A stretch of 13,992 nucleotides of DNA, taken from contig CAKUGH010000042.1 in the NCBI GenBank assembly GCA_934654605.1, positions 1 to 13,992 of the forward strand. Direction: 5' to 3'. The stretch's first letter is position 1. The number at the start of each line of letters is the position of its first letter. Shown in pieces: positions 1 through 6,559 of the stretch. The stretch is from an uncultured Collinsella sp. GTDB taxonomy: Bacteria; Actinomycetota; Coriobacteriia; Coriobacteriales; Coriobacteriaceae. A model generated the notes under the pieces. The model was not told where the DNA came from and made no database searches. It was given only the letters and a program-made list of their open reading frames with translations. A program made the translations under genes and the position numbers.

Positions 1-540
1 AAAAATGCCAATGTGCTGGTGCTGGGCGCGGGGGACATCGGCGGACACTTTGCCACGCTCTGCCGCAGCATGGGCGCGCACGTCCGCGGCATCAAGCGCC
101 ATCCGCTCGTCTACCCCATCGTGTTTGAGGACATGGACGGCATGGACGCCCTGCCCGAGCGCCTGGCCGAGGCCGACGTCGTTGCGTCCTTTATGCCCAG
201 CACGCCCGAGACCCGCGGCCTGGCGAATGCCGAGTTCTTCGCCGCGATGAAGCCGGGTGCCTTCTTTGCCAACGGCGGCCGCGGCGACCTCGTGGTTGCC
301 GACGATCTGGTTGCCGCCCTTGAGTCCGGGCACCTTGCCGGCGCCGCGGTCGACGTCACCGATCCCGAGCCGCTGCCCGAGACAAGCCCGCTGTGGGATG
401 CGCCTAACATGCTCATCACGCCGCATATTTCGGGCTGGTTCCACCTAGAGGCTACGCTCAACAACGTGGTCGACATCGCCGCCGAGAACCTGCGCCACCT
501 GCAAGCCGGAGAGACGCTCCGCTGCTGGATTGAGCACTAG
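1..540 (+). CDS. D-2-hydroxyacid dehydrogenase, NAD-binding part (5' end cut off by window)
   Basis: The frame is open from base 1 (K-N-A-N-V-L-V-L-G-A-G-D-I-G) to a TAG at 538-540, giving 179 visible residues. It enters at the Rossmann dinucleotide-binding loop GAGDIGG, so the N-terminal catalytic half lies upstream of the window; the ATG/GTG codons near the left edge are internal. The active-site residues of the D-2-hydroxyacid dehydrogenase family follow in the right order: Arg in NGGRGDLV, Glu in DVTDPEPLP and the proton-relay His in ITPHISGW. The family reversibly reduces 2-keto acids to D-2-hydroxy acids with NAD(P)H in the cytoplasm; some members act on phosphoglycerate, glyoxylate or hydroxypyruvate. 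The exact substrate cannot be read from this part. The gene is convergent with the M18 peptidase and a strong hairpin (545-572) follows its stop. Confidence 0.88.
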   Translation, partial: KNANVLVLGAGDIGGHFATLCRSMGAHVRGIKRHPLVYPIVFEDMDGMDALPERLAEADVVASFMPSTPETRGLANAEFFAAMKPGAFFANGGRGDLVVADDLVAALESGHLAGAAVDVTDPEPLPETSPLWDAPNMLITPHISGWFHLEATLNNVVDIAAENLRHLQAGETLRCWIEH

Positions 541-544
541 TTTA

Positions 545-572
545 GTTCCGGCGTTCTACCGAACGCCGGAAC
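545..572 (+). terminator. Hairpin after the dehydrogenase stop codon
   Basis: A perfect 12-bp stem (545-556 with 561-572) closes a 4-base loop (tacc), starting 4 bases after the TAG of the dehydrogenase. Position and strength suggest transcription termination or 3'-end protection. No T-tract follows on either strand, so it is not a textbook intrinsic terminator. Confidence 0.5.
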
Positions 573-580
573 CCCTCGAC

Positions 581-687
581 GCTGCGAGCCCGCCAGAGCG
601 GCAATCTGCCTTTCAATCGTCGGGCATGACCAGAAGGTCAATGCCCTCCTCTTTCAAGGCACCTTGCTCGCTCTGGCGGGCTCTCGC
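581..687. repeat. Nested long palindrome (structured RNA or inserted element)
   Basis: A perfect 15-bp inverted repeat (586-600 with 669-683) encloses GCCTT/AAGGC (608-612 with 656-660). Inside that is a tight hairpin: GGGCATGACC (622-631), loop agaa, then GGTC-a-ATGCCC (636-646). All three stems nest in one long fold. It sits between convergent genes, so it may be a 3' processing element, a small RNA or a remnant of a mobile palindromic element. Nothing in the sequence decides between these. Confidence 0.45.
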
Positions 688-822
688 TGACTTTTGCTCT
701 ACCTGCGGAGTTTCGCTGGCGTCGACTTCATCTGCAAGCCTTAGCAGCTCCGTCTTACCGTTGGCGCTGTGACATTTGCCCAGATAGAACCTGCCAAAAT
801 TAACATCCCTCTTTGGCGAGTT
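613..822 (-). pseudogene. Startless 69-codon open frame directly after the M18 stop (possible gene remnant)
   Basis: On the minus strand the frame continues open after the TAA of the M18 peptidase for 69 codons and ends at a TGA (613-615). It reads NSPKRDVNFGRFYL, then GKCHSANGKTELLRLADEVD, and closes with KEEGIDLLVMPDD. Composition looks protein-like (charged, helical), with third-position GC roughly 60 percent, lower than the neighbouring genes. There is no usable start codon or ribosome binding site. Its first codons lie inside the interspersed hairpin repeat and its end overlaps the nested palindrome. It could be the 3' remnant of a lost gene, a stop-codon readthrough extension, or chance. 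No family is recognised. Confidence 0.2.
773..822 (-). repeat. Interspersed hairpin repeat, copy 1 (abuts the M18 stop codon)
   Basis: This matches copies 2 (6511-6559) and 3 (10078-10129) over about 50 bases. Shared parts, read on the minus strand, are a CCAAARAGGGA block, TTTTGGCAGG, and a trailing T-Y-TAT-N-TG stretch. The arms AACCTGCCAAA (788-798) and its partner (812-822) form an imperfect hairpin. The outer arm touches the TAA of the aminopeptidase. It may serve as an mRNA 3'-end structure for that gene. Confidence 0.7.
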
Positions 823-2208
823 TTAGAGCTCCACGCTTTCGGCGCCGTTGATGGTTAGGTTTCGCTCGTAGAAGGCGGTGAGGGCGCGGATGGCGTACAT
901 CACGTCGCGTACGCCGCCGGTCTCGTAGCTTGAGTGCATGGCCAGCTGCGGCAGGCCCACGTCCACGGCGTGCATGCTCGCCTGCATGTTGGACAGGTTG
1001 CCGAGGGTAGAGCCGCCGGCCATGTCGCTCTTGTTGGCGAAGGCCTGCGTGGGCACATCGGCGTCATCGCAAATAGCCTGGAACACCGCGCGGCTAAAGG
1101 CATCGGTGCAGTAGTGCTGGTTGGCAGCCTCCTTGATGACGATGCCGCCGTTGAGCACCACCTGGTTGCGGGCGTCGCACTTCTCGGCATGGTTGGGGTG
1201 CACGGCATGCGCGTTGTCACAGCTCACGAGCATCGAAGCGGCAAGCGCGCGATGGTACGACTCGTCATCAAATCCGAGCGACCCGTTAATGCGGCGCAGC
1301 GCGTCGGCCAAGAACGTCGACATGGCGCCCTGCTTGGTCTCGGAGCCAACCTCCTCGTTATCAAAGCAGCAGAAGACCGAGACATCGTGCGCGTTCTCGG
1401 CGCCCAAAAACGCCTGCAGCGAGGTGTAGGCGCAGGCAAGGTCGTCGAGCTTGGGCGTCGAGATAAACTCGTCGGCCCAGCCCCAAATGCGCGCATCCTG
1501 GCGATTGACCAGGAACAGGTCACGGCCCAAGATTTGCTCGGGCTCCACATCAAGTTCGTCGGCAATCAGAGCATCAAAATCTCCCTGTTTAAGGTCGCCC
1601 GCGCTGATGAGCGGGCACAGGTCGACGGCGCGGTTGGGCGCAAAGCTCTCGTTGACGCCACGGTTCATGTGGATGGCGAGGCTCGGGATAATGGCGACCT
1701 CGCGCTCGGTAGTGAGCAGGCGGCTCTCGATACGGTCGCCCTCGCGCACCAGCACGCGGCCGGCCAGCGCTAGTGGACGGTCGAACCAGGTGTAGTCGAT
1801 CATGCCGCCGTAGGCTTCGGTGTTCAGGCGCAGCGTCTCGCCCGCACCATCGAGCTCGGGCACAGCCTTGACCTTAAACGTGGGCGAATCACTGTGCGAC
1901 GCCGTCAGCTGGAAATGATAGTCACCGGCAACGCCGTCCTCGCCCCACGTTGCGGCCAGGTCCTCGCCCACCTTAAAGGCGATGACACTCGAGGTATTGC
2001 GTTGCGTGTAGTAGCGACCGCCCGGCTCGATATCCCACGCCGCGTTCTCGGGCAGGTAGGTAAAGCCCGCCTCGTCGAGTTCGGCCATGATGGTCGCCGC
2101 CGTATGGAACATGCTGGGGCATGCCTCGATAAAGTCGATGAGGTCGTTGGCGGCCTCGATATCGTCGGCTGTCACGTGCACGCGCTCGGGCGCTTCCTGA
2201 TCCGTCAT
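823..2208 (-). CDS. M18 family aminopeptidase
   Basis: This is a 461-residue zinc metallopeptidase of family M18 (aspartyl-aminopeptidase/ApeB type), a cytoplasmic enzyme that removes N-terminal residues, often acidic ones, from peptides. The metal-site motifs are in family order: SHSDSP (His105), KLDDLACAY (bridging Asp near 256-257), FDNEEVGS (Glu285/286), SCDNAHAVHPN (Asp331) and a late ligand in LAMHSSYETGG (His425). Length is usual for the family. The ATG at 2208 is chosen because AAGGGGAGAG lies just upstream and MTDQ fits the family N-terminus. An in-frame start at 2316 would add 36 atypical residues. It is transcribed away from the Ntn hydrolase gene; no clear promoter was seen in the 161-bp gap between them. 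The stop codon is flanked by the interspersed hairpin repeat. Confidence 0.93.
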   Translation of the reverse strand: MTDQEAPERVHVTADDIEAANDLIDFIEACPSMFHTAATIMAELDEAGFTYLPENAAWDIEPGGRYYTQRNTSSVIAFKVGEDLAATWGEDGVAGDYHFQLTASHSDSPTFKVKAVPELDGAGETLRLNTEAYGGMIDYTWFDRPLALAGRVLVREGDRIESRLLTTEREVAIIPSLAIHMNRGVNESFAPNRAVDLCPLISAGDLKQGDFDALIADELDVEPEQILGRDLFLVNRQDARIWGWADEFISTPKLDDLACAYTSLQAFLGAENAHDVSVFCCFDNEEVGSETKQGAMSTFLADALRRINGSLGFDDESYHRALAASMLVSCDNAHAVHPNHAEKCDARNQVVLNGGIVIKEAANQHYCTDAFSRAVFQAICDDADVPTQAFANKSDMAGGSTLGNLSNMQASMHAVDVGLPQLAMHSSYETGGVRDVMYAIRALTAFYERNLTINGAESVEL

Positions 2209-2369
2209 GCTCTCCCCTTTCGCTGGGCTGCTGGTCCCCTCCAGCATACCCCGCCGCGCCAGTGCCGCGCCTTTCAATCCATGTTTAATCCCGCGCCGCT
2301 CACCAAGTTGAGCCATCGTACCCGTGCACCTTTTGCGACAATTACGCTAACAGGACGAGAGGAGCCGTC

Positions 2370-3455
2370 ATGAAGCCACGTTACATTGCCATCGCCTGCG
2401 GTGTTGCAGGCGTCGCCGTCGGCCTTGCCGCTGCCACCGGCATCGTTTACCACAAGCAAATCAAATCCGCCGCGTCGCTTAAGCGCTTGACCGATTATGC
2501 AGATGGATACGACCTGTACGCGATCGATATCGCCTACGACTATGACCTCGACCGCATCATTGCCGCCGGCGTACGTGACGACCAGGCCTACATCGACGCC
2601 GTGCTGGCGCAGGTGCTGCCCGGCGTGCCGGCACATGTTCAGGCGCCGCAGTTTGCCTGCAGTGCCTTTGCCGCCGTGGATGCCGAAGGACGTGTGCGAA
2701 CCGGTCGCAATTACGACTTTAAAGACGACACCTCGGCGCTGTTGGTGCGCAACCACCCGCGCGACGGCTATGCCTCCATTGGATTTGCCGCTCTCAACAA
2801 CCTGGGCAACAACGCCCCGCTTGACTCCATTGCCGGACGCGCCGCCGCGCTCATGGGCCCCTTCGCCCAGCTCGACGGTGTTAACGAATGCGGCGTTTCC
2901 ATTGCCGTGCTCACCCTGGATTCCAAACCCTGCGACCAGGATACACAGCGCCCCGTCATCAATACCTCGCTCGCCATCCGCCTGGTACTCGACCGCGCCG
3001 CCACTACGCAAGAGGCCGTCGACCTACTTTCCGCCTATGACATGCACGCCATGGCCGGGCGCGATTACCACTTCTTTATCAACGACGCCACCGGTGACGC
3101 GCGCGTGGTGGAATGGGACCCGCGCGATCCCGACCGCGCTTTCAAGGCAACGCCCGTGCGGCAAGTCACAAACTTCTACGCCTGCTACGGCGACGAGGTG
3201 CTTCCCAATCAAAAGAATGGTGAGCTGGGTCACGGCAAGGAGCGTGCACTCGTCATCGCCGATGTCCTTGACGCCCATGCCGGCGCCCAAGATGAAACGG
3301 CAGCTTGGAAAGCCCTACGCGCTGCGGCGCAAGATCCCAATCCGGAAGATATCACGAGCAACACGCAGTGGTCGGTCGTCTTTGATAACACCGAGCCCGC
3401 CGCCGCCATTACGCTGCGCCGACATTGGGGCGATGTCGACGCCTTCGCCCTGTAA
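2370..3455 (+). CDS. Membrane-anchored linear amide C-N hydrolase (choloylglycine hydrolase/acyltransferase-type Ntn hydrolase)
   Basis: The protein has 361 residues. Residues 6-27 form one hydrophobic segment after MKPR, a signal anchor or uncleaved signal peptide, so the enzyme probably acts outside the membrane. The hydrolase core begins at Cys97 (FACSAF), the expected N-terminal nucleophile after autocatalytic cleavage, and continues with TGRNYDF (111-117), VNECGVSIAV (171-180), DYHFFINDATGDARVVEW (232-249) and a late NTQWSVVFD block. These are hallmarks of the family that includes bile salt hydrolase, penicillin V acylase and the C45 acyltransferases. Such enzymes break, or transfer acyl groups across, linear amide bonds of N-acyl amino acids, bile salts or beta-lactam side chains. 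The 96-residue leader before Cys97 is long. GAGGAG precedes the ATG. The substrate is not predictable; bile-salt activity is possible but unproven. Confidence 0.85.
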   Translation: MKPRYIAIACGVAGVAVGLAAATGIVYHKQIKSAASLKRLTDYADGYDLYAIDIAYDYDLDRIIAAGVRDDQAYIDAVLAQVLPGVPAHVQAPQFACSAFAAVDAEGRVRTGRNYDFKDDTSALLVRNHPRDGYASIGFAALNNLGNNAPLDSIAGRAAALMGPFAQLDGVNECGVSIAVLTLDSKPCDQDTQRPVINTSLAIRLVLDRAATTQEAVDLLSAYDMHAMAGRDYHFFINDATGDARVVEWDPRDPDRAFKATPVRQVTNFYACYGDEVLPNQKNGELGHGKERALVIADVLDAHAGAQDETAAWKALRAAAQDPNPEDITSNTQWSVVFDNTEPAAAITLRRHWGDVDAFAL

Positions 3456-3522
3456 GGACAGACGCCCGCCCGCCTTACGCTCGCCTGACGTTGCTTACAT
3501 TTCTATACATCTGAGCTAACAC

Positions 3523-3558
3523 GTTTTACCCCCGTATCAGTAGTGTGCGGGGGTAAAC
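3523..3558 (+). terminator. Hairpin between the Ntn hydrolase and phosphofructokinase genes
   Basis: A 10-bp perfect stem (TTTACCCCCG 3525-3534 with CGGGGGTAAA 3548-3557) closes a 13-base loop, with one further G-C pair across a bulged T. It is followed by only a weak T stretch. It probably ends the upstream transcript and lies just upstream of the likely phosphofructokinase promoter. Confidence 0.5.
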
Positions 3559-3567
3559 TTATGCGCA

Positions 3568-3576
3568 TGTTATAAC
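3568..3576 (+). promoter_or_regulatory. Possible extended -10 promoter of the phosphofructokinase gene
   Basis: TG-T-TATAAC forms an extended -10 element 20 bases before the ATG. No matching -35 is visible. The predicted start, near 3583, would place the GGAAGGA ribosome binding site (3583-3589) at the very 5' end of the mRNA, so this call is tentative. Confidence 0.3.
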
Positions 3577-3595
3577 TTGCCCGGAAGGATTCATC

Positions 3596-4675
3596 ATGCT
3601 TAGGATCGGTCTTCTTACCAGTGGCGGCGACTGCCAAGCGCTCAACGCCACCATGCGCGGCATCGTCAAAACGCTCATGACCAATAGTGCGGAGCCTATC
3701 GAGATCTACGGTTTCGAGGACGGCTACCAGGGCCTTATCTACAGCAGGTTCCGCGTCATGACGCCTGCCGATTTTAGCGGTATCCTCACCCGCGGCGGCA
3801 CCATTCTGGGCACGAGCCGCACGCCGTTCAAGCGTCTGGACATTCCCGAGGCCGATGGCGTCGAGAAGGTGCCTGCGATGGTCCACACCTATCACAAGCT
3901 GCAGCTCGACTGCCTGTTTATGCTGGGCGGTAACGGCTCCACCAAGACCGCCAACCGCCTGCGCCAGGAGGGCCTCAACGTTATCGCCCTGCCCAAGACC
4001 ATCGATAACGACACCTGGGGCACCGAGATGACCTTTGGCTTTACGAGCGCCATCGACGTCGCCACCAAGTGCATCGACGACATCCACACCACCGCCTCGA
4101 GCCACGGCCGCGTGTTCGTCATCGAGATCATGGGCCACAAGGTTGGCTGGATTCCGCTGTACGCCGGCGTCGCGGGCGGCGCGGACGTCATCCTGATTCC
4201 CGAGATCCCCTACGACATGGACAACGTCATCAAGACCATCGAGCATCGCATGGAGACCGGCAGCCGCTTTACCATCGTGGCCGTCGCCGAGGGCGCCATC
4301 TCCAAGGAGGACGCGGCGCTGTCCAAGAAGGAGTACAAGAAGAAGCTCGCCGAGCGCACGAGCCCGTCGATTGTCTACGACATCGCTAAGGAAATCGAGG
4401 CCAAGACCGGTCGCGAGACCCGCGTCGCCATCCCCGGCCACACGCAGCGCGGCGGTCAGCCCGATGCCCAGGACCGCATCTTTGCGACCCAGTGCGGCGT
4501 CGAGGCGGCACTCGGCTGCCTGCGCGGTGAGTTTGGCTACATGATCGCCCTGCGCGACGGCAAGATGTGCCACATGCCGCTCGAGGAGGTCGCCGGCAAG
4601 CTCAAGTATGTCGACCCCCAGAGCGATCTGGTGCGCGAGGCCAAGGCGTTGGGCATCAGCTTCGGCGACGAATAG
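3596..4675 (+). CDS. pfkA: 6-phosphofructokinase (group III type)
   Basis: This 359-residue cytoplasmic enzyme phosphorylates fructose 6-phosphate to fructose 1,6-bisphosphate, the committed step of glycolysis. Visible motifs are TSGGDCQALNA (8-18) at the phosphoryl-donor site, RGGTILGTSR (66-75), GGNGS (111-115), PKTIDND (133-139, catalytic Asp137), MGHKVGW (179-185) and PGHTQRGG (280-287). The second Gly-type residue in GGNGS argues for ATP as donor, because pyrophosphate enzymes carry GGDD there. The Lys in PKTIDND is shared with pyrophosphate-dependent and mixed-substrate forms, so donor choice is likely ATP but not certain. Asn replaces the usual Asp of GGDGS; from memory, clostridial homologues do the same. 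GGAAGGA lies 6 bases before the ATG. The gene stands alone, with a hairpin before it and a long palindrome after it. Confidence 0.93.
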   Translation: MLRIGLLTSGGDCQALNATMRGIVKTLMTNSAEPIEIYGFEDGYQGLIYSRFRVMTPADFSGILTRGGTILGTSRTPFKRLDIPEADGVEKVPAMVHTYHKLQLDCLFMLGGNGSTKTANRLRQEGLNVIALPKTIDNDTWGTEMTFGFTSAIDVATKCIDDIHTTASSHGRVFVIEIMGHKVGWIPLYAGVAGGADVILIPEIPYDMDNVIKTIEHRMETGSRFTIVAVAEGAISKEDAALSKKEYKKKLAERTSPSIVYDIAKEIEAKTGRETRVAIPGHTQRGGQPDAQDRIFATQCGVEAALGCLRGEFGYMIALRDGKMCHMPLEEVAGKLKYVDPQSDLVREAKALGISFGDE

Positions 4676-4698
4676 CCTCGGCTGGAATTGCTCCCATC

Positions 4699-4797
4699 GG
4701 GCCCTCCGACCGCCGCCCGACGTATTTCGATTTGGCTCCTCCCTTGACTCCGTCAAAGGTCGCCAATCGAAATCGTCGGGCGGAGGCCGGAGGGCCC
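4699..4797. repeat. Long imperfect palindrome downstream of phosphofructokinase
   Basis: Arms of about 36-38 bases (4699-4736 and 4762-4797) begin and end with GGGCCCTCCG and its complement. They differ at two positions, plus two single-base insertions in the left arm. The centre contains a further small hairpin (CCTTGAC/GTCAAAGG, 4742-4759). It starts 23 bases after the stop codon. No T-tract follows, so it is not a standard terminator. Size and symmetry suggest a REP/MITE-like element or a strong mRNA 3'-end structure. Confidence 0.7.
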
Positions 4798-5045
4798 TGC
4801 GTTTACATACTCGTCGAGGCTATTCGTTTTCTTGCTGCGGGTGCTTGGTCTGGAGGATTTGGAATGATGGGAGCTCTTGGCTGTTACTTGCACTGACATT
4901 TGTCACAAAATGGCTGGTCGTTGGGGGTTGCTACTGGTAGTTGCGGTAGGGTTGGGGCAGATTCTAACTAGAAATGGTGGTCGCTACCGGTTGTTCTCGA
5001 CATACTCGAGCCATTCGGTTCGATCATCATATGAAAGGAACTGCC
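4798..5045. other. Gene-free leader region upstream of the XRE regulator
   Basis: I see no convincing gene in these 248 bases. A perfect small dyad, TGACA-tt-TGTCA (4894-4905), could be an operator, for example for the XRE protein itself, but there is only one copy and no clear -35/-10 pair beside it. GAAAGGAA (5033-5040) is the ribosome binding site of the next gene. Confidence 0.35.
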
Positions 5046-5966
5046 ATGGATCTTGCGATGGCACAGCGGCTCGTCGATCGCCGCAAGGCTGCCGGCCTCT
5101 CTCAGGAAGCACTTGCTGCCCAGCTGGGTGTGAGCCGCCAGGCTGTTAGTAAATGGGAACGCAGCGAATCCTCACCCGATACCGATAACCTTATTGCGCT
5201 CGCCGCGTTGTATGGCGTGTCGCTGGATGAGCTGCTGTATGGGGAGGCGGTAGATAGCGCTGATGACCCGGAGGGCGGCGACGCCGGAACTGAGGCTTCT
5301 GATGAGGTTGAAGAAGCCGAGGCTTCTGCTGAGCACGCTGATTGCGGCGATAAGCCACTTGTCGATATTTCCCTCACGCGCGGCATCCACGTTATCGACC
5401 CCGGTAAAGGCGAAGAGGTTCACGTTGGCTGGAATGGCATCCACGTAACCAACGAGCGCAAGGGCGAAGAAGTCCATGTGGGGCCGGGTGGCGTGCATGT
5501 CGATACGCTTGAGGACGATGGGCACAGCGTGCATACCAATGCCGACGGCACCGTGGTTATCGACGGAGAGACGTTTTCCAGCTGGAAAGAGGCACACGAC
5601 AAGCTCGACCATCATGGCAAGCACTTCCACACCAAGCTCGGACGTGCGTGGAACAAGTTTCCCTTCCCCGCGCTTGTCGCCCTCGCCTATCTGGCGCTCG
5701 GCATTGTCTACGGCACATGGGGCATGGGGCTCTTCCTCGTCTTTTTGATTCCCGTCTACTACGCAATTGGCGACTTTATCGACCGACGCCATCTATCTAA
5801 GCTTGTCGACGCCGTCTACCCGGCAGCCACCATCGCTTGGTTCCTCTACATGTGGCTCTGCCTGGGACAACCCCATCCCGCCTGGGTAATCCTCATCACC
5901 ATCCCGGTCGTAAAAGCACTCATGCGCTGGTGCCGCAAACAATGGAAGCACCGCAAGCAAGCCTAG
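5046..5966 (+). CDS. XRE-family regulator with His/Val repeats and a C-terminal membrane domain
   Basis: The protein has 306 residues. Residues 5-62 are a clear HTH_3/XRE DNA-binding domain (LSQEALAAQLGVSRQAVSKW, then SLDELLYGE). An acidic linker (70-100) follows, then a repeat region (about 112-175) in which GIHV/GVHV and KGEEVHVG alternate: GIHVIDPGKGEEVHVG, GIHVTNERKGEEVHVG, GVHVDTLEDDGHSVHT. A His-rich stretch (184-196) leads to about four hydrophobic segments (roughly 208-222, 226-243, 258-273, 279-291) and a basic C-terminus. The layout predicts a membrane-tethered regulator with the HTH and repeats in the cytoplasm. The repeats look like short beta strands, perhaps a small solenoid; the histidines could bind metal, which is speculation. 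GAAAGGAA precedes the ATG at 5046; an upstream in-frame ATG at 4974 lacks a good binding site. Targets are unknown. It has no operon partner. Confidence 0.8.
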   Translation: MDLAMAQRLVDRRKAAGLSQEALAAQLGVSRQAVSKWERSESSPDTDNLIALAALYGVSLDELLYGEAVDSADDPEGGDAGTEASDEVEEAEASAEHADCGDKPLVDISLTRGIHVIDPGKGEEVHVGWNGIHVTNERKGEEVHVGPGGVHVDTLEDDGHSVHTNADGTVVIDGETFSSWKEAHDKLDHHGKHFHTKLGRAWNKFPFPALVALAYLALGIVYGTWGMGLFLVFLIPVYYAIGDFIDRRHLSKLVDAVYPAATIAWFLYMWLCLGQPHPAWVILITIPVVKALMRWCRKQWKHRKQA

Positions 5967-6007
5967 TCCGCCCCGTCCCACCAGCAAGCCCCAGCCGACG
6001 CCCTCCC

Positions 6008-6080
6008 CTAAGTTGCGGTGATATAGTTCCTATTTAAGGCCCAAATGACCGAATCTAGGAACTATTCCACCGCAACTTAG
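6008..6080. repeat. 25-bp inverted repeat upstream of the MerR gene
   Basis: Arms 6008-6032 and 6056-6080 are complementary at 23 of 25 positions (both contain CTAAGTTGCGGTG at the outer end) and enclose 23 bases. The right arm ends 21 bases before the start codon. In RNA it would be a long hairpin in the leader; in DNA it could be an insertion element or a large operator. It does not look like the usual 19-20-bp MerR spacer operator. Confidence 0.7.
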
Positions 6081-6101
6081 CAAGACATCCAAGGAGTTGG
6101 C

Positions 6102-6479
6102 ATGAGGATCGCCGAGGTTTCAAAGGAGTATGGTATTTCCGCCGATACGCTGCGCTATTACGAGCGTATTGGCTTGCTGCCTCGTGTACACCGCAACGAA
6201 AATGGCATTCGCGACTACGATGAACAAGACTGCGCGCGCATCAAGTTCGTCAAGTGTATGCGCGGCGCAAGCGTCTCAATCGAAGCGCTCATCGAATATA
6301 TGCAGCTCTTGGAACAGGGTGACGAAACCATGGCGGCGCGCAGAGCCATTCTCGAAGAACAGCGCGACCAGGTCACCGAGCGTATTGCCGAAATGCAGGC
6401 CGGTCTCGATCGTCTCAACTACAAAATCGCCCACTACGACGACCTCATCCACGCCTGCGAGCAAAAGCTGTCGAAGTAA
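6102..6479 (+). CDS. MerR-family transcriptional regulator (AdhR-like)
   Basis: The protein has 125 residues. Residues 1-70 form the winged MerR DNA-binding domain (RIAEVSKEYGISADTLRYYE, GLLPR, GIRDYDEQD). The rest is a long alpha-helical dimerisation segment (about 75-120), as in short MerR proteins. Overall pattern and length resemble the aldehyde/thiol-stress regulators of the AdhR/YyaN group. Cys52 (FVKCMRG) lies at the position I recall as the sensing cysteine of Bacillus AdhR; the alignment is from memory and needs checking. Cys44 and Cys119 are the only others, so a mercury- or cadmium-type metal site is unlikely. AAGGAG sits 6 bases before the ATG. The gene is convergent with the ABC permease, so its target is probably elsewhere or its own promoter. 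Confidence 0.87.
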   Translation: MRIAEVSKEYGISADTLRYYERIGLLPRVHRNENGIRDYDEQDCARIKFVKCMRGASVSIEALIEYMQLLEQGDETMAARRAILEEQRDQVTERIAEMQAGLDRLNYKIAHYDDLIHACEQKLSK

Positions 6480-6480
6480 T

Positions 6481-6514
6481 AAACGCCGGGTAGTCCGTAG
6501 GTTGCTCGGCGTTT
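6481..6514 (+). terminator. Hairpin after the MerR gene
   Basis: AAACGCCG (6481-6488) pairs with CGGCGTTT (6507-6514) across an 18-base loop, directly after the TAA. The right arm is followed by GCGCAG, not a T-tract, so intrinsic termination would be weak. It lies next to copy 2 of the interspersed hairpin repeat. Confidence 0.4.
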
Positions 6515-6559
6515 GCGCAGATAAAACCTGCCAAAATTAACATCCCTTTTTGGTAGGTT
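6511..6559 (-). repeat. Interspersed hairpin repeat, copy 2 (abuts the permease stop codon)
   Basis: This is nearly identical to copy 1 over its core. The minus strand reads AACCTACCAAAAAGGGATG, then TTAATTTTGGCAGGTTTTAT. The AA of the permease stop TAA (6558-6560) forms the start of one hairpin arm, as happens next to the M18 stop in copy 1. The arms pair with one mismatch around a loop of about 10 bases. It is likely to form at the 3' end of the ABC transporter mRNA. Confidence 0.75.

Noticed and set aside
553..564. GTTC-N4-GAAC dyad considered as a LexA box
   Set aside because: The half-sites point the wrong way (GTTC...GAAC rather than GAAC...GTTC) and belong to the 3' hairpin of the dehydrogenase gene.
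3503..4756. 417-codon open frame antisense to phosphofructokinase
   Set aside because: It mirrors a clear enzyme gene in high-GC DNA, runs through the long palindrome, and its translation (low-complexity A/G/D/L) shows no domain. It is a shadow of strong third-position GC.
4699..4797. Long palindrome considered as an ordinary intrinsic terminator
   Set aside because: No T-tract follows on either strand and the arms are far longer than usual.
6008..6101. Classical MerR-type promoter with 19-20-bp spacer upstream of the MerR gene
   Set aside because: No matching -35/-10 pair with the elongated spacer could be placed; the large inverted repeat dominates the region.
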